This document shows positions 10,823-24,300 of a stretch of 64,000 nucleotides of DNA, one piece after another; positions within the stretch are counted from its first letter, which is position 1, and every line of letters begins with the position of its first letter. The translations under genes and the position numbers were made by a program. Origin of the DNA: Escarpia spicata (taxonomy: Eukaryota; Annelida; Polychaeta; Sabellida; Siboglinidae); assembly GCA_963995525.1 (NCBI GenBank), contig OZ023205.1:50434681-50498680 (forward strand), given 5' to 3'. Below the pieces are notes generated by a model. That model did no database searches. It worked only from the letters and a program-made list of their open reading frames with translations, and was not told the origin of the DNA.

Positions 10823-12310
10823 CTTTATACGGCGGCGGCGTCAAGTGAGCTTCACAAAAATGTCCGTATCATGTGTAACGTTGTCGCTTATTACAATTAC
10901 TAAATTCACGATACGAAGTTCCGATTACCCAGTGGAAAACCAACTAGATCAATGCTTTGGCCGCAACAAACGTGCAACTTGATCTTAGTCCAGTAACTAG
11001 TCATCTTGCGGGGCATCTATCATTTTGCACCCTTGTGTTGATGTATTAATAGGCATTAGTCATTAAGCACATTGTGAAAGATAACATTTTCGTTGTTGCC
11101 CTGTCACCTCTTGGGCTGCAGCCTGCTGGATGTTTATCGCCTACGGCAGAAGTGACTGATTAATCCACTTTGGGTAACTTAATCCCATTTGAATGATGAC
11201 AAATTTATTTGCCAAAGGGTAGGACTAGGAAGTCCTACACAGGCACCCCAATAATCTCTGTACCTTGTCACTCTATGAATCAGCTACAAACACCCTACTA
11301 ATTTTCTGGGATTGGGGGAGGGGCCATGGCCCCCTTGCCCCCCCCCCCCCCGGCTACGCCACTGCATGCATATCACTGAGATTGAAATCCACAATAGGTG
11401 TATTAAAATGTGACATAATTTTTATCAAAATTCGAAGTCCCCAGAGCTCAGACTATTTCTCATTCTTTCCTAAGACTTAGCACATCTATCCACCGGCGTA
11501 ATGCACGTGTACCAGCCGACCGCTGTAATACAGCATTGGCCATTGCCGAATCTTTGACGTTACGGTGAAACAAAAGGCATTTTGAGCCTAGATCTATCTA
11601 ACAGTTAATAAAACGAAGTATTAGCAACTACAATCAAGAATATTATGCCATCAGTTTACTAGAATATCCTTGTTGACACGATTTAAATTGCACGGACGTC
11701 GATACCAGTGGCAGTGGCAATTACTAAACATGTGACGTCCGCATGCTGCATTGTATGGCATTATAACGGTTGTTGTAAGTACAACTCGAAAGGAATAAGC
11801 CAACTTATGATCGAAGCTGGCATATTCATAGACATAGACGCGTCGCCGCAACACCGAGGTCAAAGAAACCCTAGCCGCTTATTGGTCAAGCATCGAGAGC
11901 GTGCGTGTGTGACGGTGCGTATTTCCGGAATTCAGGTTCATGAACCTATAACAAATGTATAGCTAGACTCCGATCGTAATGTTATGCAAAAATGTCGTGT
12001 ACGCCTCATAAATCCATTGGGAAAATATAAACATTAATTTTGGTGACTGTGCTCAAAAGGTGAAATATAATTATTCAAGGAAACTTTATCCGATATGTCA
12101 CATATATATCAAGCCTGGATGACTGGATGTTATACTATTATAGAATATAGGGTCTAAAACCTAAAGCGTTTAGACGACGCGCAGTCATCACCACCCTCGT
12201 GTGCATACGGTTGTGACATCTGACGGACAACAGGAAAGAAACGTTTATTTGGACAACATCGCCATCTATCGTATTTAGCATGACACTATGACTCAAATCT
12301 GTGTTTGGGA
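10823..12310. other. Intergenic region between KDM6A-like exon and membrane-protein gene
   Basis: Holds a C-run near 11340-11350 and scattered CpGs from about 11490 to 11930. No UTX exon (TPR or linker) was found here on the minus strand, although one would be expected upstream of 10822. Confidence 0.5.
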
Positions 12311-12357
12311 TCATGTGACTTCGTAAAATGGCAGCGGCGCCCCATCGAAGTAAATGA
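12311..12357 (+). promoter_or_regulatory. Putative promoter-proximal E-box, YY1-like site and short uORF
   Basis: tcatgtgac (12311-12319) resembles a USF/MITF-type E-box. aaaatggcagcggc (12325-12338) resembles a YY1 site of the kind found at metazoan transcription starts. The ATG inside it opens a nine-codon upstream ORF ending TGA at 12357, just before the coding start at 12395. Inferred from motif likeness only. Confidence 0.4.
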
Positions 12358-12394
12358 GCGCATAAACTTCGTCTTGGAAACTTGCCGTGAAACG

Positions 12395-15300
12395 ATGATC
12401 GCGGTGGATGAGGAGGCAGATGCCGATGCAATCGTCCCAGGAGTGACGCAAACCACAACTGTCACTTTCTTTGGTGTAACGGTGAGCAAATAATGGAACA
12501 CCTCCCGCCTCTACTCTGTCTCGACTCTAGTCTAACGAGTAACGTGTGCCATCAAATTCAATCTCGGTGACACTGCCAGTGACAGCAGTGTCAGTGGTTC
12601 AGTTTCGTTTATGTTTTGTTAACTGGCACAACATCTTGAAAGATGGCACCGGCCAGTGGTGTTGTCTGTATCGTACTCCACCGACTCGCACTGTGACTGA
12701 TGCACTCACAGCCTGTGACCCTTTCAGAATTAGGCACAACGGTACTGCGCATGCGATAGGTGTAGTCCATTCCGATTTTGTTACATCTGGTGTACCACAG
12801 GGCTCAGTCCTAGGACCTGTCCTATTTTTATTCTACATAAACGACATAACCGAAAATGTCCAAACTTCCGTACGTCTCTTTGCAGATGACAGCATTATAT
12901 ATCGCAAAATCACATCCGAAACCGACCACGAAACTCTCCAATCTGACCTGATCAAACTCCAAACATGGTCTAATAAATGGCAGATGGAATGTAACATATC
13001 TAAATGTGTGCATCTTCCAATAACAAACAAAACCAAACCCAGATTTCATTCATATTCACTCTTTGGCATACCACTCTCTACCGCCTCTAGTCATACATAT
13101 CTTGGAATAAAATTAGATTCTAAACTAACCTGGGCTAACCATATCACTGACATAGCTTCCAAATCTTCAAAAGTCCTAGGCATGATCAAACGAACCCTCG
13201 GACCATGCAAACCTGAAGTAAAAGAAACAGCCTATAACATGCTAATCCGACCAAAACTCGAGTATGCCTCTCCCATATGGAACCCAAATTAAACACCTTG
13301 AGAGAGTACAACACTGTGCTGCCAGATTTGTCAGAAATGACCACAGACGCCAAACAAACGCAACAGACCCAATAGCCACCCTTGGATGGTCAACTCTTGA
13401 ACGACGACGCATTATCAAACAAGCCATGACATTAAACAAAATATTAAATAACATAATCAACATCACACCCCCACCAGGTCTACTAACACAGTGAAAAAAC
13501 CGTGGCCACTACATAGCCCCTATGTGCCGCATCAATGCAGCAGTGTTCTCTTTCTACCCTCGAGCAGTTCGAATCAGGAATATGATTCCACCACCAATTA
13601 CTGAACTAGAAAGCCCCGTAGCATTTCAAACAGTGATCATGAATCTTCCTTTCACCACACCCAATCATCTAAAGTGCCTATAAAATAAACAAACAAACTA
13701 CCCACAATGCATGCGCACAAACAAGCACCATACAATTCCTGCGTTAGCTCAAGTTTGGGCTGTTTGGAGTAAATCACCTAAAACCTAAGGCAAATGGTGC
13801 AGACAGGTTGGGAACAACTGGGATAGTACAGAAGTACAGACAGTTAGTGAGGAAGTTAAAGAAGACAAGAGTTGAACAGATGAATTTTGCCAGTAATGGG
13901 AGGAAGGGGGCCAACATATAGAAATTGCAAGAGGATGGCGATCAGCGTACTAGACTACTAGTTGAGCAGATGTGTGAAGAAGAGGGGTTGGGATTCAGAT
14001 TGATGGGGATACTTTGTTGGGAGGGAAGATATGTACACGAGAGATTGCCTCAGGCCTCGACATTAACACTGGCCTGATGGCCCGGCGCCTTTTTTGAACC
14101 TGTCGGGCCAGTTCGGGCCACCAGTTCTTATATTTTACTGGCCCGACGGGCCACTGGTTTCTGGTTCTCGAATGCCACCGAAACGAAGCGGCGGTCACGG
14201 CAGAATTGCCAGAATTCTTAGACCCGACTCAGTTATAGGACATTGTAAACACAACGTAGATATTAATTTTGATCAATAATGAGTCCAAACTCCAACACTT
14301 ATCATGCGGACGACGGCATGCAAAGCCATTGAATACATTTTCTAGCCACGGCACCGGCAGCGCAGGTTTTTATGACGAGAGACGCCATTTTAAAGTCGCG
14401 TCCCTTGGACACACTTTGTACGGTGGTTGGAAGCTGCCCCGACTTTAGAATTATGCACGCTTTTTTCTCTAGCTATATGAAAGGAATACAGCTTAAATCC
14501 CAGTTTAACTACTGGCTAAAGTGACAGAAGCTAAATGTAACGCTGCGTCAGCAAGGACAAGGTGAAGGCCACCTATTTTAGGTGGTGCCACCTAGCAAAT
14601 GAACCTTGAAATAATCTAATGCCTTGAATGACCTGTACATGAAAGCAGCGTCAACTCAACTACCAACTGACTAGCAGTCGTCACACTGGCCACACTTTAT
14701 TTAAACTTGGCAAATACTGTATATATGCATCTGAGTACACACTTGAACAATATTATTAGCCTTAGACATCTCACTTTGAACAATCAATATGTGTATAGTA
14801 ACTTCTAACAACTTTGTTGGTAAAATTATAAAAAAGACTAATGTTTTGCACCTCAGTATCAGCGTATATTTGAAGGTACCACAAAATCCGGGCCAGTAAC
14901 TTTCACAGGCGGGCCACTAACTTTTCACATCTACTGGCCCCGTGGGCCAGTGGATTCAAAACCTTAATGCCAAGGCCTGTGGCCTCCATCTAAGTGGAAA
15001 GGGGGCAGCAGTTTTATCAGAGAACCTGCTGCGATCTGTTGACAGTGGGACAGGTTGCATTTATTTAAACTATATGCGCAGGGGGGATTTACAGAGAAGC
15101 CTGAAACTAGAGGCATATCTAAAGACAGCAGAAATAAATCGGCAAAGAACAGCCTGGAACACTGTTCTGAAGCTGGATATAAATGTGTTTGTTTAAATGC
15201 AAGGAGTATAGTAAACAAAAGAAGTGAACCAAACATTATGGTAGAAGATATTGACCCTCACATAATAGGTATAACCAAATCCGAATGGGCCACTACTGAT

Positions 15301-18300
15301 ATATCAGATGCTGAATTGGGACTGACAGGCTATGTAACGTTTAGGAAAGATAGAATAGGAAGAAGGGGAGGTGGAGTTATTTTATATATTAAAGAACGTA
15401 TCCAAGCTTATGAAATATATATCCAAGATTTGGATGGTATTATAACAAGCAACGTGTTGAAATTTACGGATGATACAAAAGTGTTTAGAAGGATTAAACG
15501 TGATGGAGATAGACAACATTTACAAGATGATCTTGACAGGTTGATCAAATAGTCTGAAAAGTGGTAAATGTTGTTCAATTTTGGGAAATGTAAATGCCTC
15601 CACACTGACATGGGAACAAAGATATACAATAGGGGGTACTGTACTAAGTACTACTGTAAAAGAAAAAAGACTTCGGGTTAACCATTAGAACAAATACAGA
15701 CTTGTGAATCCTCCGTATTCTTCCGTATTTGTTACGGAATCGAACGCTGAATATGGAAATGTGGATTTGTTAGTTTTGTTACGGAATCGCCGCTCCCAAA
15801 ATACGGTAATTTTTCCTCGTGGAAAATGTGGCACCACCTTTCAGATTAGTTTGCACTTGTCCACTAACAGCTAAAAATGATCTGATGCGCATGCTACGCA
15901 TTGAATACCTGTATTATCAGGCCAAGTGCAATTCGCATTATGCCCAGTAATGAGCATTCAATGAAAATCTTAACCCGGTGAAACGGATCGCCATTTTGAT
16001 GATAACGTTGGACGGAAATGGTGATTCGAGTAAGCAGAAAGTTAATCCTGCGCCATTGACATCAACAAAGCCATCGAAGAAATGTGCACGACTTCAGCAG
16101 TTTAGAGCAACATACACCAAGCAATGGCATTTCATTGTTGCCGCAGAAGACGACTCCGATAGCTTCTGTAAAGTTTGTGATGACAGTTTTTTGATCACCC
16201 AAAGTTTGCGTGTGAATATTATGCAAGTGTTTATTTTTCATGGTGAAAGTTAGTCAGGAATACTGAAAATAGCTTTGAGGATACTGAAAGCTGTGAGATC
16301 AGGTGCACAGATCTGCTGATATGAAGATTTCAGAGTCGTGCGGAATTGCACCTTCAAAGGGAAATCAAATCCTTGGGTTAATTAGACGAAATATAGCGTA
16401 TAAGGAAAAGGAACTAATAATACCGCTGTGCAAAACAATTGTTGGGCCTCATTTAAAATGTTGTATACAAGCGTGGAGTATCGCAAGAAGGACATAGACA
16501 TGCTAGAAAGAGTACAGAGGGGAACGACTAAAATTATACCAAAACTGGGGGATCTTAATTACGAAATATGATATAAATAAAGAATGTGGTTTAACAACAC
16601 TAGAGACCAGTAATGTTAACAATTATTTTAACTACAGCTGTACATACAATTTGTGTAGACTCATCAGCAAAATAACGATTAGCCTTAGAGTATTGATCCT
16701 TTTTATTTGTGTGAAAACAGCATGTAGTGCCACTGTACACAAGAAATCTGTACTTGATTGAATAATTCCAAGGGTACCTCAAGGCCCCCCAAAATGCAAA
16801 ATGTTCCTGCTATTTTCCCACTGCTGTAAGCCTTCTGCAGCCACTGATGTCTATTTATAACTGGATAATGGATTTTGTCCTGATCACTGGGGTGGCTGAG
16901 TGGCACGGCCAACTGTAAACATGTGTATTGGACTATCCTTGGCTTGATGCCTGCCATTGTTCCACTGTCAAACAGAATGCCTTGGCATGCTCTGTAACTA
17001 TAGTGTGTAATGGGAATCCCTACTGCACTGGCAGAATCTGAGAAACAATGTAACAATATGATGTAAGATTAAAATAAAATAACTTTTTTGTTTTAAGTAA
17101 AAATGCATGCTATGTATATGTACCTTGTGAACAAATAAAGTGTTATCATAGTTCATCTCTTCTTTCCATTCTGGGGGAGGGTGGTAGGGGCAAAATGAGA
17201 ACAGAAAATGTGTGCACATTTTTTAAACAACCTTTAACTGTGCGACAATCGAGATTGCAGCTCACCAACTCTCCTGCACGGTTTCTACAACCACTGGAAA
17301 TCGGCCTAAATAGCAGAGTATCGGGATAAAATCTACACTTTTTTTAATAACACATTAACTAATATATACCATCGTCACGAAACGGTCTACTCGAATATTT
17401 TATTTCCAGGTGTATCTTCACTGGAATGCATTATAGTCTCCACTAAACATGTCAATATTTTACTTCCATCATAACCCTTAATGATCTGTGACTATGATTC
17501 ACCAAAAACCATTTAATTAATAATTACAAACTCACAATAAAGTCCAAAGGACTTCAGGGCCACTTGGCCCATTTTTGTATATATAATAAAATTAGAATGT
17601 TAGTACAGTTTCACCGAAATGTTATACACTTTGTACTCTAATTGCAGCGTAGAACATTTGCCGGACTGATGATCCTAGAGTGGGCATTCCTGGCTGTGTC
17701 AGTGGTCAACATTGTTGCCACAGCTGGACTAACCATTGACCGAATAGTTGTCGTTGTGCAGTCTGACCCGAGTAATCCAGACTTCACATACGCCCTCCTT
17801 TTGCTCTTCAATGCAGGTAGTTATTCCATTGTTTGTCAACATTTATATTTACTAGCAAATGTGCCCATCCTTTAGATGGCACTACACACCCTCATACACA
17901 CAGCTGCCGATGTAGAATATTTCCTAACTAGCTGAGTTACCCGGCATTGCCCGGGGAAAAAAGGCAGTCATATATCCTCAAATAATTTGCACTGAAATAT
18001 AAAAAAGTATTGACATAATTATGAACACGGAAAATAGACCAAACCTCAAATGCACAACATTTGAGTTCCAGACACCACAAACCCACCGCAAATGTTTCCA
18101 GGCTATCCGCATTAAGAAATTGTAATTGGTCACTGGCCTAGTCGTTAGGACAACCTTTTGCCAGAAATCACACACACATAAAAACTAATACATTTGTCTG
18201 CATGCACCCAGGGACACATTTGTACATGGAATAATTACCTGTACAATTATATAGAAAAACATTAAATTCCGTGGTTGGAACTCCACGGAATTGTTGCAGT

Positions 18301-21300
18301 GTGTTGTTTACCAGAAGCAGCACGCGCTCATATGGCTGATGCGGCGAAATGCTTACATTGTCAGCGACAGGTAGACCTGGTGCATGTTAAGCGCTTAGGA
18401 TTTTCAAACGTCAATAATTTCAAAAACTATTCAAAATTTCTGCATACATCCAGTGACATGTTTGTAGATGGCATAATTATCTTTATGATTATATAGAAAA
18501 ACATTAAATTCCATGGCTGGAACTCCATGTACAGCCTTTTTAAATATTGAGACCCCAAATTGTCCACCTCCCGGACGAATTTCAAAAATGTCTAAATCTA
18601 CGAACCATCTCAATGGGCCCTGTAGAACACATGCAAAATTTCAGCCCGATACATACAAAACTGACGGAGATGTGGGTGCACATACAAACAGAGAAGAAAC
18701 TGTTTTATAAAATAGAAGTATTTGTACCAGACAAGACTTATCCTTGAAGAGGAAGACAGATTAATTTTTTAAGAAAAAATATTTAGCAAATAAAACAGGA
18801 AATATTTAAAGCGACATACCCACTAAAATCAAATTTAAAAAAATCACATTTTGCAGCCATTTGTGTGGCAGTACACATTATTTTAGAAGTGACAGCTTCT
18901 AAAACAAATTACCAAGAAAAATTATGTAAATTTGGCAAACACTATGGCGGTAACAATTATTTCAACAGGTCACATGGCTGTTGGAAATTAAAAGACCAGC
19001 GCTGACCAATAAGAGGTTCAGTTGTGGTCTGTCGTCAGTGGAATTCTTTACTGTCTCCAGTGTTCTGTCTCGCATATGCAATCCACGGTCTGCTGCGGGA
19101 ACGAGAGTACGAACTTTATGTCCTTGTGGCGGCCATTGCTGTCGTGCTGTCCTACTGCATCCTTGGCTATGCTGTCAACCCCACGAAACGCACTCCAGTC
19201 AAGTTGGTAAGCACTGTGTCGGTAATGTAAGACAGTAAGTACACCTTTTGGTAATTGTTGCTCCCAGGAGAGCAAACAGGGAAGAGTGTGGGACAACAAA
19301 GTGTAGGTACTTGTGATTAAGTTTCTTATCTGTTATCATACGTGAACCCCTGGACGTTTTGGTGTCGGAGATACCAAACACCTAGGAGGGGAAATGTTAA
19401 CACCCCCACACACACATGGCACACATACACATCTCAGCTCGGTCATCGTTAGATTAGCTGGTTCTTCAATTTCAATTTTTTTTTAAGAAATAATTTTTTT
19501 TTCTCACAGTGATCGAAACTCGTTGGATTTAATCTGTACTGGCTTTTCTTGAACTGGTGTATTACATGTGTATTTGATGCTTCCATCAGGATACTCTAAT
19601 TTTTGTTACAGGTTCGTCTCATACTGGCAGGTGTTTTGGCACCGGTCAATATTGTGCTCGCAATGATTGTTGCAAAACGATTTGGGTGGCTTGAGTTCAG
19701 GATTGTTGGCGCGTCAGAAGCTTTTCAAAGTAAGTTGATTGGATCGTATTAAAAAGATTGTAATCTCTGGCATTCTCTGCTCACAAATTAATTTAATTTT
19801 GAAATAGTAATTCTGTTCTGCTTTGTATCTAAATTTACAAGCTACCATACTTTTCTACACACATGCATACATACGAATGCGCACACATGCACATTTTAAT
19901 TACAAATAAGCCTTTTTCACAGACCGATTATTTGATGTCATATATATATATATATGTATGTATGTATATATGTATATGGTGTCCAAATTATGGCCAACTT
20001 AGCATGTGTTGATTTAAAGAGGGGATAAAACATCTTTGTCCTCCACCTTTCACTGTTTCACATGGAGTAGAGAAAGCCGTGTTGTAGAAAGCAGCATATG
20101 AATACTTTCAGACATGTACAGAGAAGTCGCTCGTTTCACAGATTTGCTGAAATTTGACTTCCAAGTTGCCGTAAGATTTCTTTATTCTATTTTTGTAATT
20201 ACCACTGCACAGATTACACCTTGTTTTGCATAATAATACTGTTGTAAAACTTAATCATGTGATAGAATTATTACTAATATCAACAGAATGTTACCAGACA
20301 TGGGGTAAATTTACATTAAAAATGTTGTCAATTATAACCACTGTTAAAATGTATGAGTATGATTGTGAATACCATTCAATATTGAAAATGGATACAATAG
20401 TCAGAAATAAAATTGCCGTGTATAAGTTGTAATTCGGAAAACTAGTTGTACATAGTTTTAGGGTTCCACGTTTTATACAAAAAATTGATACATCATGTTT
20501 TCTTACAGAGTAGTATAACTAATTGCGATTTCCTGTTAATTATATATAGACGTTTGGATAGACTGGTGTCTTAATTACAGGTGAGCTTTGTTATATTGGC
20601 TTTGCGAGATGGAACATCATTATCTGGTCCTGTTATCATCATTCTGGTGCTTGGCTCGGCTGTCTCCTTGACACTGATGCTCCTGGGATGGTTCTCGGTG
20701 AGTATTTCATTTGACCTTCATTGTAACCACTAATATTGTGCTTATGAAGAGTCATACATATGCCGCAGTAGATTCACAATATTCAAATAGGTAGTGTATG
20801 AATATTTAAAATAGAATGAGCACTCGGTTTAGTAAAAGTGAGTGTGCTTTTGTTAAAAATCTCAAATACAATTACTTTAATAATTTGATTGGGTAACTAG
20901 TGAAAGTGTGAATAATCTTGATGTTATAGTGTATAGAGCTAAACTAGTTTTTTCCATTTTTATTGCTGGATTATAACTGAATTCTGTTAATATTATGCAA
21001 AGACTTTGTCCAGCGATTTCATTAAAACTAAACAATATAATGTGCACAAACGCTTGTTGTAGTGTATATTAGAGATTAAAAAAAATATATTTAAAGCGAG
21101 ATGAAAATTATTTTTTTGGATGCCATCATTTTCGTACCCTTTGATATCTTGTGTGGCCTGACTGAATATTTCATTGTAAAATACCGATTAGAAATACGCA
21201 AAAACGAGTACTTTGTTGCATGCCCCTTGGTCCAGAAGTTTAAAAAACATCACGTAATCCGACTAATATGCACAAAACACACCATTTATTTGCCTAGATT

Positions 21301-24300
21301 GTAATGCGAAGCGATGGCGCAATGCCATGATGTCGGGTATCAACAGACAGCTAAAAGTCTCAACTATGCGCCTAGACAGTCCCTGAATGTGTATAATGTA
21401 ATGCCTGACCCCATTTCCATGTCAAAACAACGTAAATGCGCTTAAATATTCATTATCATAATGCCTGCCCTAGCTAGCCAACGAGCCGCTGTGTATACTT
21501 GCGGCAACCAATCAGTGCCGTTCCCGTGGGCCGCGCCCCCCAGACGGAATAATGGCATTGTCCTGCACTAAGTTTGTTGAAGCCTATGGATTTGATATTC
21601 AAAAGTGCATTTGGAACATGGCAGAATGCAGTAAACCAGTGAAGTAAGTGTGTAAGTATGTATTAGTTAAGCTAAGATTAATATAATTCACGTCAATGCG
21701 AAAATTACTGAAAGTCGCGGCAGTTACGGTCTCGTCTCTTTCGTGTTCGCTCCGTTGACACATTGTTCATGTTAACAATGACGGTCACGTTGATATTGTT
21801 GATGTTGGTAATTGATTTATTACCACTGGACCATTGCGGCAGATATTGCTATAAAAAGATACTACCTTGTGTCAGTTTAAAGGCAGGATGGAATTAAAAC
21901 TAATGTAATGCTACATTAATTGGGTATGTGAGTAGAATGAAAATGAGAAAGTGATATTTTACGAATAGCTACGCCCACTGCAGTACTGTCATGGCATGGC
22001 CAATGGCCTGGCATGCAGTCACATGAAAGTTATTATCAATAATAGTCTTATTAAGACAAATCATGTTAACATTGTTGCGACGATTATTTCCCAAATTGAA
22101 AAACATCAGTTTTATTGGTAAATTATTTAGTTTAAATATATTTCTTCATATATATATATATTCAGAGTATTTTTTTCTCACTATTGTGTCATTCGTAATT
22201 GAGTTGTGCAAGTTGTTTGTATTTGCACAAGTATACAACTAATAATATCTACTTTTGCACCACGGGAACATTTATTTACACTTGCTACATCAGTGAATTC
22301 TTGTTTCAGTTGTGAAGCCTGAGTTTGCAAGCAACCACTTGGTTATTGGACTGCACATGGACGAGAAGAGACTCGGGCACGTTGTCGACTAAAGGAGGAA
22401 TTGAGGACGAGCCACAAGAGTGGATAGTGGACATTGTATAAATTGTTGTATTCTACATTACAATGCCAATTACATTGCAATGCTAGTTACGTTGCAGTAC
22501 ATTACTGCATGTTTTAATAAATGAGATAAATAAAAAGAATAGTTGAGTAGAGATCTTTAGTGAAGATAACACTGTCTTATGTTGTAGATGCGTCTGGAAT
22601 TGAGATGGTGTGTCGGTGTTTTCTCTTTGCTGTGTCTCGTTGAACCTGTCTATGTCGTAATCAAGCTGGTTGACGTTAGTATCACCTTTCAGCAATACAC
22701 GTACAGATGTGCCATGTTTTTTGTCGAAATCCACATTTTTGATTTGAAATTCTGAAGAAATCCATAAAACATTTTCCATTGGTTATGGCATTCCTGTTCC
22801 AATCGAGTTTCACCATCAGGCTGCTAGATGTAGACCCCCTACCACATCAAACAAAATTTCCTGCGCCGTTTTCTGAAATTGGGCAGGTAAAAAAAATGTG
22901 CTCTTCTGCTGTAAGGGTGAACCGATAATTTGAATTTATTCTTGTGTGGCAAATATAAGAAAATCCGTACTTTTTATGATATTTACATTTGAAAAGAATC
23001 AGTATTAAAATGTTTGAGTAAAATTAAACCCGAGATATTAAGGTATTTCCCTGGATCTAGTACATTGAAGTTGCTTGAAAATACAGTTTTGTAAAGATAC
23101 TGGATTGAGGGTTGTTCATTTTGTGACATGTTGTTTGTCTAGATGTTTGAAAGTCTTCCATTCAAGAAAGGCATGATGATCATCTGTTACTCGACAGTCG
23201 CTGCAGGTATTGATTAGACAGATTTTATATAAACATTATAACATCATGTTTTAATTCATAGCTATTCAGCTGTTTAATTGTTGATATCGTATTCTCTTTC
23301 ATAGTACGTTTTTATATTTAATTAATTTTATAACAACAAATAAATTATTTAATAAACATAATGTGTCACTAAACAGCCATATATTATTCTTAGCAGATTT
23401 GAAATGCAAAAAGCATGGTATTCAGTAAAGCATCTATTAGAAAAAGTTGGACAATTGGATGCTGTTGAACTATAAATAAAACCTGTCTTTGTAGGGTTTC
23501 TTGCCCTTCTAGTGAGGTGCCTTCTCATGATCGAGATGTGCATAGTCTTCCGGAACTTTGGAAAGGGTTTGAAAGAAAGAGGTGAGATAAACATCTGTGC
23601 ATTTCATCCTGTGTTCACACAGAAAAGTTTAAAAGTGGCTTAACTTTAAACCAGTTTATGACGTACACTACTTAATTGTTACACACGTCAGGTTTAACTC
23701 TGTGAACATTCAGATGTGCCAAATTTCATGTTCTTGATGTTTCTGATATGGCATTCTTGTAAAAGAAAGTAATATGCTGGAAAAATTATAATATCAGTTT
23801 AGCAGCATCTATTCTAGCATTTTGGCTGTGCAAATATGTTTGAATAACAACATTATTAATATAAGTAAAACATTATGAATATCAACATTGCTGTTGTAAT
23901 AGTATAGTTTATATAAATTATTTTTTTCTGTAAAAACTACTAAGCTTTTGTAGTAATATATGACTAGTCACACAGTCCTCAGTGCCGATATTTAACAAAG
24001 TACATTTAAAAAAAATTATTTAAAAAAAAGAATACATTTATCTGTACTTTTTTACTTTCTATATTTATATTTTTAGTTACTTTTTATGTTATAATTGTTT
24101 GCATTGGTAATCAATAACTGACTACACTATGGAGGAATCCTAGCTTCTTTTGTCGTAGCCCATGTTTACACAGTATGTGACACTGGGACAGTGTGTTTGC
24201 TGCCTGGCCAAAGGGGTTCTGTCATCCTTTGAAGCATGTCCCCCTGCTTGCAATCCTTTTCACACAAGGCTAATGTGACAGGCCTCACTTGCTTCCCATT

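Larger units (their letters stand above)
13790..16620 (+). pseudogene. CR1-like LINE, internally deleted, interrupted twice
   Basis: Same family as the minus-strand copy at 50465-54660. It contains the end of ORF1, the endonuclease start (LNARSIVNKR, RGGGVILYI), then an internal deletion fusing endonuclease directly to RT (IQAYEI joined to YIQDLDGIITSNVLKFTDD, with the FADD box changed to FTDD), and RT-downstream sequence to 16620. It is split by a hAT-like element (14052-14978) and by foreign sequence at about 15697-16300. Confidence 0.85.

Noticed and set aside
10823..12394. Missing UTX TPR/linker exons
   Set aside because: Minus-strand frames here show no TPR-like or UTX linker similarity.
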